From an uncultured Monoglobus sp. (GTDB lineage: Bacteria > Bacillota > Clostridia > Monoglobales > Monoglobaceae): a DNA stretch of 57,037 nt. The notes under the pieces were generated by a model. The model was not told the origin of the DNA and made no database searches. It was given only the letters and a program-made list of their open reading frames with translations. A program made the translations under genes and the position numbers. Where the stretch lies: contig CANQLT010000003.1 in NCBI GenBank assembly GCA_947624775.1, positions 1 through 57,037 of the forward strand, written 5' to 3'. Below, piece by piece: positions 21,704-29,213 of the stretch (position 1 is the first letter of the stretch; each line of letters begins with the position of its first letter).

Positions 21704-21732
21704 TTGACAAACGCATGAAATCAGGATATAAT
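21704..21732 (+). promoter_or_regulatory. Perfect-consensus promoter of the candidate antisense RNA
   Basis: TTGACA (21704-21709), 17-bp spacer, TATAAT (21727-21732), identical to the sigma-A consensus in both hexamers. It drives transcription towards the opposing peptide gene and has no ORF behind it. Start expected at 21737-21739. Confidence 0.8.
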
Positions 21733-21736
21733 AAAA

Positions 21737-21820
21737 GCAGATAAAAGGTAACCTTACGGTTAGCCGAAGAATTTAGCTAAATATAGCCGCTTTCTCGACA
21801 CATAAGCGGCTATATTGCTT
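21737..21820 (+). ncRNA. Candidate antisense RNA antitoxin of a type I module
   Basis: Starting at the perfect promoter, this plus-strand transcript of about 80 nt carries no ORF. It ends in a 13-bp stem (21780-21792 with 21804-21816) that also covers the last codons and stop of the minus-strand peptide. It would overlap the 3' end of the peptide mRNA. Its first 12 nt, GCAGATAAAAGG, and a following CGGTTAGCCGA are the same as at the 5' end of the opposing mRNA. Termination is uncertain because the T-tract is poor. The antitoxin role is inferred from layout. Confidence 0.55.
21780..21816. terminator. Shared hairpin at the meeting point of the two transcripts
   Basis: AATATAGCCGCTT (21780-21792) pairs perfectly with AAGCGGCTATATT (21804-21816), with an 11-nt loop. 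It lies at the 3' end of both convergent transcripts, and the peptide stop codon (21812-21810) lies in the stem. T-tracts on either side are short. Confidence 0.6.
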
Positions 21821-21881
21821 TCATAGTGAAAACTACGAGAAATATAATCATTAAGAGCAAAACTCTTAAAGCATATTTCAT
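21810..21881 (-). CDS. 23-aa hydrophobic peptide, candidate type I toxin
   Basis: ATG at 21881, ten bases after a full AAGGAGG (21898-21892), opens a 23-codon frame ending TAG. The peptide starts MKYALRVLLLMIIFLVVF and ends in TMKAI: one short membrane-spanning segment flanked by Lys and Arg. That is the size and character of small membrane-active toxins (Ibs, Fst and TxpA classes). The ribosome site can fold into a small hairpin (GAGGC/GCCTT around GATT) that could hide it. It has its own strong promoter (21998-21970) and an antisense promoter at the other end. There is no homology evidence. The peptide itself is too short to name a family. Confidence 0.62.
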   Translation of the reverse strand: MKYALRVLLLMIIFLVVFTMKAI

Positions 21882-21969
21882 AAGGCAATCGCCTCCTTAA
21901 TTCATATAGGCATTCACCTAATATGTATAAGTCGGCTAACCGCTCTTGTTCCTTTTATCTGCGTAAATT

Positions 21970-21998
21970 ATTATACAATATTTTTATCTTAAAGTCAA
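21970..21998 (-). promoter_or_regulatory. Promoter of the small hydrophobic peptide mRNA
   Basis: Minus strand: TTGACT (21998-21993), 17-bp spacer, TATAAT (21975-21970). The start is near 21962, giving a leader of about 80 nt before the peptide ATG. Confidence 0.78.
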
Positions 21999-22018
21999 AT
22001 TACAAAATTGTTAAGCTG

Positions 22019-22049
22019 AGCCGCCCATCTTGATTCTCGGTGGGCGGCT
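22019..22049. terminator. GC-rich hairpin between the peptide locus and the phosphatase gene
   Basis: AGCCGCCCA (22019-22027) pairs with TGGGCGGCT (22041-22049), with a 13-nt loop. AT-rich sequence lies on both sides but there is no clean T-run. It insulates the locus from its neighbours. The remaining bases to 22178 are AT-rich, with a possible extended -10 (TGGTACAAT) near 22140. Confidence 0.5.
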
Positions 22050-22178
22050 TGATAAATATATTAATATTTTTTCAATCACTATTATTTCAATCAAAAATAA
22101 ATTAAAAACAGTAGATTTTTTTCGGCGGTTATGGTACAATCAAGAAAACACAACGCAAACTAACGGAGGTTTATATAG

Positions 22179-22655
22179 ATGACGCGCGTACTTTTTATCT
22201 GCCACGGCAATATTTGCAGATCGCCTATGGCTGAGTTTTTGTTCAAGGATATGGTGAAAAATGCGGGGCTCAAAAATGATTTCCTGATAGAGTCGGCGGC
22301 CACCAGCTATGAGGAGATCGGGAACCCCGTGCACCCGGGCACCAAGCGCAAGCTGGCGGAGCAGGGCATCTCGGCCAAGGGCAAGCGGGCGCGGAAGCTT
22401 CTCAAATCCGACTATGACAAATACGATTTGTTCATCGGCATGGACAGCGCCAACATACGCAATATCAACAGGATATTCGGCGGCGACCCGGAGGGTAAGG
22501 TCAAAAAGATGCTCGAATTTGCCGGGAGTTACGACGATGTGGCGGACCCGTGGTACACGGGTAATTTCGAAGTCACATACGACGACATAATGAGAGGGCT
22601 AAATGGCCTTTTTAAGGAGCTAACGGGCAAAGAATATCAGGCGCGGCAGAGGTGA
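22179..22655 (+). CDS. Low-molecular-weight protein tyrosine phosphatase
   Basis: A 158-aa enzyme. The P-loop CHGNICRSP at residues 8-16 supplies the nucleophilic Cys and Arg, and the general-acid Asp is in VADPWYTGNF near the C-terminus. Length is standard. It starts at ATG after CGGAGG. It overlaps the following GTPase gene's ribosome site, so the two are probably co-expressed. In Firmicutes, relatives act on wall-polysaccharide tyrosine kinases or arginine phosphate; which applies here is not visible. Confidence 0.93.
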   Translation: MTRVLFICHGNICRSPMAEFLFKDMVKNAGLKNDFLIESAATSYEEIGNPVHPGTKRKLAEQGISAKGKRARKLLKSDYDKYDLFIGMDSANIRNINRIFGGDPEGKVKKMLEFAGSYDDVADPWYTGNFEVTYDDIMRGLNGLFKELTGKEYQARQR

Positions 22656-22660
22656 TCGTT

Positions 22661-25336
22661 TTGAAGAAAATCGTTTTCGGAATACTGGCTCACGTGGACT
22701 CGGGCAAGACGACTTTGTCCGAGGCTTTGCTGTACCTGAGCGGCGAGATACGTCGGCGCGGCAGGGTAGACCACGGCGACGCCTTTCTCGACACCAACGC
22801 AATCGAACGCGACCGCGGCATTACGATATTTTCAAAGCAGGCGCAGCTTATGCGCGGCGATACCCGATTCACGCTGGTCGACACCCCGGGGCACGTGGAC
22901 TTTTCAATGGAGACCGAGCGCGCTCTGTCGATTTTGGACTGCGCGGTGCTTGTTATAAGCGGGACCGACGGGGTCCAGAGCCATACCGAGACGCTGTGGC
23001 GGCTGCTTGAACGATACGACATCCCGACCTTTATTTTTGTGAACAAAATGGACTTAAACGGCATGGGGCGCGAAAAGCTGAGCGGTGAGCTCAAAAAGCG
23101 TCTGAGCGACGGCTGCCTCGATTTTTCGGAGATCGGCACGCCCGAGTTTTCGGAGAGCGCCGCAATGTGCGACGAGGAGATATTGAACTCCTATCTCGAT
23201 GGCGGGGAAATAAGCGCGGATATGCTGCGCCGCGCCATAAAAAAGCGCGAGATCTTCCCGACATTTTTCGGCTCCGCGCTGAGGTGCGAGGGCGTTGAAG
23301 AGCTGCTTGACGCTCTCTCGGAATATTCGGTCATGCCGAAATACAAAAAGGAGTTCGGCGCGAGGATATACAAGATATCCGAGGACGAGCGCGGAACCCG
23401 ACTGACCCACATGAAAATAACCGGAGGCACGCTCAAAGTCAAGGACGTGATAGACGGCGAGGACCGCGACGGCTCCGAGTGGAGCGAAAAGATCGACCGG
23501 ATCAGGATATACTCAGGCGAAAAATTCACGACTGTCGACACCGCCGAGGCGGGGACCGTCTGCGCGGTCCAGGGCCTGACCCGATCTTATCCCGGGCAGG
23601 GACTGGGAGCCGAACACAACTCAAAGGCGGCGCTGCTCAGCCCCGTGTTGGCGTACACGGCGCGGTTGCCCGAGGGCACCGATATCCACACGGCGCTCCG
23701 AAATCTGCGGATACTTGAGGAAGAGGAGCCGCAGCTCGGCATAATCTGGAACGAGCAGCTGCGCGAGATACAGATACGTCTGATGGGCGAGATCCAGACC
23801 GAGGTGCTGAGCCGCGTTATACGCGAGCGGTTCAATATGGACGTGGAGTTTGTACGCGGCAGCATAGCCTACAAAGAAACTATCAAAAACATCGTTGAGG
23901 GCGTGGGCCACTACGAGCCGCTCAGGCATTACGCCGAAGTGCATTTGATTTTGGAGCCTGGAAAGCCGGGCAGCGGACTGCGGTTCGCAACAAAATGCGG
24001 CGAGGACAAGCTGGACAGAAACTGGCAGCGGCTGATATTGACGCACCTTAAAGAAAAGACGCATCTGGGCGTGCTGACGGGCTCGCCGATAACCGATATG
24101 AAAATAACGCTAGCGTCGGGTCGCGCCCACAAAAAGCACACCGAGGGCGGAGACTTCAGACAGGCGACCTACAGGGCGGTGCGCCAAGGCCTCAGGCAGG
24201 CGGAGAGCGTGCTGCTCGAACCGTGGTACGAGCTGCGCATCGAGGTGCCGACCGACTGCGTGGGCAGAGCGATGAACGACGTTATCACGGCGGGCGGACG
24301 GATAAATCCGCCCGAGACCGACGGCGAAAACTCTATCATAACCGGTTCGGCGCCGGTTAGAGGTATGGTCGATTACGCGGCCGAGCTGGCGGCGTACAGC
24401 GGAGGAAGGGGCAGATTTTCCTGCATACCCGGCGGATATTTCCCCTGCGCCGATGCCGAAAGCGTTATCGAGGAAATTGGCTACGACTGTGACGCCGACA
24501 CCGACAACACCGCCGACTCGGTTTTCTGCTCCCACGGCGCGGGCTATCCGGTTCGTTGGGACGAGGTGCCCGAGCACATGCACCTTGAGAGCGAGCTCAA
24601 ACGGGCCGAGGAGCCGCGGGCGATAGAGGGCCGCGCGAGAGCGAGGGAGTTTGTGGACAGCATCGCGGCCGACAAAGAATTAATGCGAATATTTGAGCGG
24701 ACATACGGCCCGATCAGACGGGAGACCGCGAGCGATGAGCCCGCGCGGCGCTCAAGCGCTGTTATGTCTTACGCGCCGCCGAAAGGCGCAAGCCGCGTGT
24801 CTGCCGCCGCGAAGCGAAGGCAAAACGGAGACGATTATCTTCTGGTCGACGGCTACAATATAATTTTCGCGTGGGACGAGCTCAAAAAATACGCGGACGA
24901 CAACATGGAGACGGCGCGCATGAAGCTGGCGGATATTCTGTGCAACTATCGCGGTTTCAAAAAGTGCGAGGTGATACTCGTTTATGACGCGTATAAAGTG
25001 AAAAACAACCCCGGCGAGGTCGAGCGCTATCACAATATCGACATTGTGTACACAAAGGAGCGGGAGACCGCTGATATGTATATCGAAAAGACCTCCCACA
25101 GGCTGAGCAAAAACAATCGTGTCCGCGTGGCAACGTCCGATGGGCTGGAACAGCTTATAATCCTGGGTGGAGGCGCCCTGCGGATTTCGGCCTCGGACCT
25201 GAGAGCCGAAATAAAAGAGGCCGAAAGCGAGATAAAAAATTATATGAAGTCGCTCGACCTCGGCGCAACCCTGGAAAACCGCATAGAAAAGGAGTTGAAG
25301 TTTTATGACGCAGGAGAAGATCAAGCGAATCAATGA
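22661..25336 (+). CDS. TetM/EF-G-like ribosomal GTPase fused to a C-terminal NYN (YacP/Rae1-type) nuclease
   Basis: About 891 aa from TTG 22661 (GAGGTG 6 nt upstream; GTG 22652 is an alternative). The N-terminal 640 residues are a translational GTPase of the ribosomal-protection type: G1 GILAHVDSGKTT, G2 near RDRGITI, G3 DTPGHVDF, G4 NKMD, then EF-G-like domains II-V. A basic linker leads at about residue 724 to DDYLLVDGYNIIFAW, the start of a NYN/PIN-like nuclease domain of the YacP class. It includes ILVYDAYKVKNN, YTKERETADMYIEK and VATSDGLEQ, covering the usual acidic sites. YacP (Rae1) of Bacillus subtilis cuts mRNA in the ribosomal A site. A protein carrying both parts is suggestive of ribosome rescue or mRNA cleavage. 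Tetracycline resistance is possible but not shown. Confidence 0.88.
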   Translation: MKKIVFGILAHVDSGKTTLSEALLYLSGEIRRRGRVDHGDAFLDTNAIERDRGITIFSKQAQLMRGDTRFTLVDTPGHVDFSMETERALSILDCAVLVISGTDGVQSHTETLWRLLERYDIPTFIFVNKMDLNGMGREKLSGELKKRLSDGCLDFSEIGTPEFSESAAMCDEEILNSYLDGGEISADMLRRAIKKREIFPTFFGSALRCEGVEELLDALSEYSVMPKYKKEFGARIYKISEDERGTRLTHMKITGGTLKVKDVIDGEDRDGSEWSEKIDRIRIYSGEKFTTVDTAEAGTVCAVQGLTRSYPGQGLGAEHNSKAALLSPVLAYTARLPEGTDIHTALRNLRILEEEEPQLGIIWNEQLREIQIRLMGEIQTEVLSRVIRERFNMDVEFVRGSIAYKETIKNIVEGVGHYEPLRHYAEVHLILEPGKPGSGLRFATKCGEDKLDRNWQRLILTHLKEKTHLGVLTGSPITDMKITLASGRAHKKHTEGGDFRQATYRAVRQGLRQAESVLLEPWYELRIEVPTDCVGRAMNDVITAGGRINPPETDGENSIITGSAPVRGMVDYAAELAAYSGGRGRFSCIPGGYFPCADAESVIEEIGYDCDADTDNTADSVFCSHGAGYPVRWDEVPEHMHLESELKRAEEPRAIEGRARAREFVDSIAADKELMRIFERTYGPIRRETASDEPARRSSAVMSYAPPKGASRVSAAAKRRQNGDDYLLVDGYNIIFAWDELKKYADDNMETARMKLADILCNYRGFKKCEVILVYDAYKVKNNPGEVERYHNIDIVYTKERETADMYIEKTSHRLSKNNRVRVATSDGLEQLIILGGGALRISASDLRAEIKEAESEIKNYMKSLDLGATLENRIEKELKFYDAGEDQANQ

Positions 25337-25475
25337 GCTTGCAAAAAAGGCTAAGAGCCCCGGCGGGCTCACCGAGGCGGAGACAAAAGAAAGAGCCGCG
25401 CTGAGAAGCGAATACCTGGCGGACGTCCGCAGGAATCTCAAAGCGCAGCTCGATAATATCAAGATCGTTGATTGA
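25305..25475 (+). CDS. DUF896 (YnzC-like) small protein
   Basis: A 56-aa protein starting MTQEKIKRINELAKKAK, with the GLTEAETKERAALRSEYL segment of the Firmicutes DUF896/UPF0291 family: two short helices and a disordered tail. ATG 25305 follows AAAAGGAG and overlaps the end of the GTPase-nuclease gene by 32 bp in another frame, so it is translationally coupled. Molecular role unknown. Its stop lies 2 bp from the convergent ribU stop. Confidence 0.85.
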   Translation: MTQEKIKRINELAKKAKSPGGLTEAETKERAALRSEYLADVRRNLKAQLDNIKIVD

Positions 25476-25477
25476 AA

Positions 25478-26071
25478 TTATTTTTTGAGAATCGGTCTCA
25501 GCCGCTTGTAGAGCAGGAAGGTGAGCAGCGAGATCACGAGGCCCTTTAATAAATTAAAAGGCACGATCGAGAGGGCGATAAGCTTGAACTCGCTGTCGAA
25601 TATCGGCGAGATATCGGTGCCCATTTTGATTATGGCGTCAAGCGGGAAGCCCATCGCGTTGATGTAAAACGGGAACACTATGAAATAGTTGGAAAACAGG
25701 CTGACTACGCCGAAGCACAGAGTTCCGACTAGCATTCCCAAAAGCGCGGTGCGGCGCGTTTTGTTGCGCTTGTATATTATTCCGGCCGGAAGCGTCAGGC
25801 AGCAGCCCAGAATGAAATTCGAGAGTTCGCCGACTCCGGCGGTCGACGTCATAAAAAGATGGAGCAGGTTTTTGATAAGCTCTACCAGAACACCCGCGAT
25901 CGGACCAAACGCGAATGCGCAAATCAGCGCCGGCAGTTCGGAAAAGTCGAATTTAACAAAGCTCGGCACGATGGGCAGCGGAAAGTCCAGCATCATAAGC
26001 ACGAACGAAACCGCTCCGCATACCGCCACCGAGGCGATCATTCTTGTTGTGATTGTTTTATTTGATTTCAT
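25478..26071 (-). CDS. ribU: Riboflavin ECF transporter substrate-binding component (RibU type)
   Basis: A 197-aa membrane protein with about six helices. The segment FVKFDFSELPALICAFAFGP and the following KNLLHLF, TAGVGELSNFILG match the RibU S-component signature. It needs a shared EcfA/A'/T energising module, not encoded here. Vitamin B2 uptake is the expected role. The usual FMN riboswitch is absent: only about 60 bp separate it from the vanW-type gene upstream, and those hold a terminator hairpin. Confidence 0.85.
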   Translation of the reverse strand: MKSNKTITTRMIASVAVCGAVSFVLMMLDFPLPIVPSFVKFDFSELPALICAFAFGPIAGVLVELIKNLLHLFMTSTAGVGELSNFILGCCLTLPAGIIYKRNKTRRTALLGMLVGTLCFGVVSLFSNYFIVFPFYINAMGFPLDAIIKMGTDISPIFDSEFKLIALSIVPFNLLKGLVISLLTFLLYKRLRPILKK

Positions 26072-26098
26072 AGTGCGTTCTCCTTAATATTTTGTTTA

Positions 26099-26127
26099 AA
26101 ACCGCCCGCATTTTTCGCGGGCGGTTT
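26099..26127 (-). terminator. Terminator of the VanW-type gene
   Basis: An 11-bp stem, AAACCGCCCGC (26099-26109) with GCGGGCGGTTT (26117-26127), lies directly after the VanW gene stop on the minus strand and before ribU. The T-tract is short, so partial read-through into ribU is plausible. No separate ribU promoter is visible. Confidence 0.7.
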
Positions 26128-26131
26128 GAGA

Positions 26132-27868
26132 TTATTCACTTTGTTCCGGTTCCAACTCGGCTTCGGTTTCGGTGTCAGCCGCGGTATCGGCTTCTGTTTC
26201 GGCCGATTCGGCGTCAGCTGCTGCCTGTGCGATCTCGGTCGGAGGAGGAAGCGGCGGATTGGCGCTGTCGAACACTTCCTGACTGACGCTGCCGTCATCG
26301 TTTGTAACGGTCTTTGTCGCCACAACGTTATTGCCGTCGTTCACAACGTCTATTTTTTCATCGGGGAGCGACACATTCGAGCCCACTATGCTTACCGAAA
26401 GCGTGCCGCCGCCTGCCGACACGAATATCCTTATGGGATATTCGGTGCTGTTTTCGAATATAAATTCGGGTCCGCCCCAAGATACGGTCGCGTCCATGCC
26501 CTGCGGCACGTAAGAAACGCCCTTTGAATGGGAAGTGCGCTCGATCACGTCAAGACCCGCTCTGCTTACAGCGCAGTATATCGTGGATGAAACCTGGCAT
26601 ATTCCGCCGCCGTAATCAGTTTCGCTGACGGTTTCGCCGCCCTTTACCACGTAAACCGGTGCGGGCAGATATCCGCGGTCGGGCGTTCTCTCGCCCACGA
26701 CCTTGTTGAAATCAAATCTCTCGCCCGGAAGAAGTTCAAGTCCGTTTATCGTGTTTGAACTCAGTGAGATATTGTTTGACCTCGAGGCGCTGCTGCCGCC
26801 GTATGAGGTGGTGTAGGTTCCCAGCGTGTCCTCGTACATTATGCTTTGCAGAAAAGCGGTGTCCGCCGCGGGCTGGATCAGCTGTACCGGAACGCTGTAT
26901 TCGATCTCGGACTGATTGACCGCCTTCTCGATCTCGGCTTTGCTCACAACTATCTGAGGCTTTGAGGGCACAACATATACTTTGTTGTTCTCGTCCTTGG
27001 CGTATGATGCGTTAACTGCCGGAGCCGTGATGTAATTATAAAAAGCGTCCAAATCGAGCGGCTCCGCGTCCGTTACCAACGGCTCAAATGTAACATCGCC
27101 AAAATTAAAAGTGTATATCTGGTCAAGAACGTTGCTTACGGCCGTGTCCATATCAACCTTTATGCCCTGCTGGGGTTTCGCGATAATGATGTTGTCCCCG
27201 TCGCCCAATCTGTAGGTATAGCCCAGCGGTTCCGTCTCATATGGCGAGCACAAATCGCTTATAGCGCCGGTCAGTGCCTGCTCGTCGTATGAAACCGCCG
27301 GGGTCAGCTCGGTCTTTGAAAAAATATCGGCTGTGAAATTTTTGAGTTTGCTCAAAAATCCGGGATTTTCGCGGCCCGCGTTATACGCGTCACTTGCCAT
27401 TTTTTCGGGTTCAAACACCATCGAAAGGTTGTTGATGTTTATTGTTGAGCTTGAGTCCATACAATGGAAGTTGATGGTTTGGTCCGCTATTTTGTCCGGA
27501 TTGAACGCGGCGTTTAAAGCTTCCTCGGCGTCCGCCTGGGTCATGCCGCTGACCTCAACGTTGTCGATATAGGTGTTCGGCATTATCTTGTCGTACGCGT
27601 TCACATATGCGCCGTAACCTATCGCGGCGACCGCGATAATACCCGCGGCGCAGCCCGCTATTATCGCGGGCTTGTGTGATTTTTTGTTCTTTTTGTTCGA
27701 TTTTGATTTTTCGGAAGCCTTTTTTTCGTTTTTCGCCGCGGCTTCCGCGGCTTTCTCCGCGCGGCTCGGCGCCTCGACGCTCTTTGCTTCTTCTTTTATT
27801 TCCTCTTTTATTTCATCTTTGATATCATCCTCGATATCGTTTGAAACAGTGTTTTCATTATCTGACAT
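26132..27868 (-). CDS. VanW-domain membrane protein
   Basis: A 578-aa protein. Residues 1-62 are a very charged cytoplasmic segment (Glu/Lys, coiled-coil-like). A membrane helix spans about 66-88. An extracellular part holds repeats of the putative peptidoglycan-binding type (about 95-340). The VanW domain (about 375-500) is marked by LLPGERFDFN and GGGICQVSSTIYCA. The C-terminus is a Pro/Glu/Ala/Thr-rich tail. VanW proteins accompany some vancomycin clusters but are widespread in Clostridia without resistance; the biochemical role is unknown. No van genes lie nearby, so resistance should not be inferred. Confidence 0.9.
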   Translation of the reverse strand: MSDNENTVSNDIEDDIKDEIKEEIKEEAKSVEAPSRAEKAAEAAAKNEKKASEKSKSNKKNKKSHKPAIIAGCAAGIIAVAAIGYGAYVNAYDKIMPNTYIDNVEVSGMTQADAEEALNAAFNPDKIADQTINFHCMDSSSTININNLSMVFEPEKMASDAYNAGRENPGFLSKLKNFTADIFSKTELTPAVSYDEQALTGAISDLCSPYETEPLGYTYRLGDGDNIIIAKPQQGIKVDMDTAVSNVLDQIYTFNFGDVTFEPLVTDAEPLDLDAFYNYITAPAVNASYAKDENNKVYVVPSKPQIVVSKAEIEKAVNQSEIEYSVPVQLIQPAADTAFLQSIMYEDTLGTYTTSYGGSSASRSNNISLSSNTINGLELLPGERFDFNKVVGERTPDRGYLPAPVYVVKGGETVSETDYGGGICQVSSTIYCAVSRAGLDVIERTSHSKGVSYVPQGMDATVSWGGPEFIFENSTEYPIRIFVSAGGGTLSVSIVGSNVSLPDEKIDVVNDGNNVVATKTVTNDDGSVSQEVFDSANPPLPPPTEIAQAAADAESAETEADTAADTETEAELEPEQSE

Positions 27869-28013
27869 TTACTCTCACCCCGCCTATAAATTCGTTCAGT
27901 TTATATTCTCTCACAAAATTCGACAAAAATCAATCTTTATTTCGAATTTAAACAAATTGTTATAAAAATTTAATATTAGACAAATTTTTTGTATTTGTCC
28001 GCTGCTCACTCAA

Positions 28014-29198
28014 TTATCGGCTGCTCAAAAGACTTATCACGAACTGAGCCGCCGTTCTGCCCGAAAAGCCGTTGTACTGGACCTGCCACGTCAGCGCGCG
28101 GGACCTGATCTCGTCGGTCATTTCGATATTGTGCCGCGCCAGCATGTCGCGGACGATGAGCAAATACTCCTTTTGAGTCGGAGTCAAGAAGCTCAGATTA
28201 ATTCCGAATCGCTCCGAGAGAGATTTGCGTTCGCTGATGGCCTCGCTCCTGTGTATCTCGTCTCCGCCTTCGCGGTCTGACCAGGTCTCTTTGATAAGTC
28301 TGCGCCTGTTGGATGTGGCATATATAAGAATATTTTTGCCTCTTGCCTCGGTCTGGCCGTCCAGTGCGACTTTGAGCTCCTTGTATCCCGGATCGTCGGG
28401 CTCGAAAGATAAGTCGTCTATAAAAACAATATATTTCAGCATATCGTTGTTTATGCCGGCAAGGACCCGTCCCAGACGGCTCAGATCGGATTTTTTCAGC
28501 TCGACCAGCCTGAGCCCTCTGTCCTTGAACATATTGAGGCAGGCTTTGACGCAGGATGATTTGCCGGTGCCGCTGCTGCCGGTGAGCAGCACATCGTTGG
28601 CGGGCAGTCCGTCCACAAAGCTCTCGGTGTTTTCGATAAGAACCTTCTTCTGGTGCTCGAGCCCGACCAGATCATCAAAGGTTATCGGGTCAACGTTCAG
28701 TATGCCGCGGAGCTTGCCGTTTTCCCATTTGAGCGCGGCGTATGCCGAGGTCCTGCCGGTGCCGAATATCTCGGCGTGGGCAAGCATTGCGCCCATAAGC
28801 GCCTCCTTTGACGAGGCGTTCATCATGCCGAGCAGCGAGTGGGCGTATCCGCCGGGCGCCGCCGCGATGGGAGCGGTGCTTATCGACGAGAACGGAACCA
28901 GCCCGCGCTCGCGGCACAGACCGTCCCAATCGGGAGTTAGAAGCTGCTCAAAAACCGCCGCGGTGTCGCGCCGCAGAAAGGCGCGGACTGTCTCGGGGTC
29001 GGGCAGACCGTCGCTCTCAAGCATGGCGCGCAGCACGTACTCCTTGACGATCGAGCCGTCCGTCAGGCGCTTGCTCGAAAATTTTATCAGGCGCCGAACC
29101 GCCTTGTAATACGCGGCCTCGTCTCCTCGTTTTTTGAATTTGAGAAGGGCGCGCACCGTTTTGTCCTTGTTCAATTCGCTGAAAATAAATAAGTTCAT
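28014..29198 (-). CDS. DUF815 AAA-type ATPase
   Basis: A 394-aa P-loop ATPase: a helical N-terminal half, then LVGLEHQKKVLIENT, Walker A LLTGSSGTGKSS, Walker B YIVFIDDLSFEP, sensor ATSNRRRL and arginine-rich C-terminal lid. This matches DUF815, found in many bacteria beside unrelated genes and without a defined substrate. It starts 15 bp after the stop of the upstream glycosyltransferase-CsaB fusion on the same strand, so it may share its transcript. Confidence 0.88.
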   Translation of the reverse strand: MNLFIFSELNKDKTVRALLKFKKRGDEAAYYKAVRRLIKFSSKRLTDGSIVKEYVLRAMLESDGLPDPETVRAFLRRDTAAVFEQLLTPDWDGLCRERGLVPFSSISTAPIAAAPGGYAHSLLGMMNASSKEALMGAMLAHAEIFGTGRTSAYAALKWENGKLRGILNVDPITFDDLVGLEHQKKVLIENTESFVDGLPANDVLLTGSSGTGKSSCVKACLNMFKDRGLRLVELKKSDLSRLGRVLAGINNDMLKYIVFIDDLSFEPDDPGYKELKVALDGQTEARGKNILIYATSNRRRLIKETWSDREGGDEIHRSEAISERKSLSERFGINLSFLTPTQKEYLLIVRDMLARHNIEMTDEIRSRALTWQVQYNGFSGRTAAQFVISLLSSR

Positions 29199-29213
29199 AT
29201 ATCTTTCCTCTTT

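Larger units (their letters stand above)
21737..21962. repeat. Inverted terminal arms of the toxin-antitoxin-like locus
   Basis: The left arm (21737-21768) and right arm (21932-21962, complement) each contain GCAGATAAAAGG and, after a short variable gap, CGGTTAGCCGA. Each arm lies directly behind an inward-facing promoter. Any transcript crossing the whole locus could pair its 5' and 3' ends over at least 23 bp. Confidence 0.85.

Noticed and set aside
21737-21962. Inverted arms as ends of a small transposon (MITE)
   Set aside because: Promoters, ribosome site, ORF and shared hairpin fit an RNA-regulated module better, and no target duplication is visible. Not fully excluded.
26132-27868. Reading the VanW protein as vancomycin resistance
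   Set aside because: No vanHAX-type ligase or regulators are present; VanW domains are common in Clostridia without resistance.
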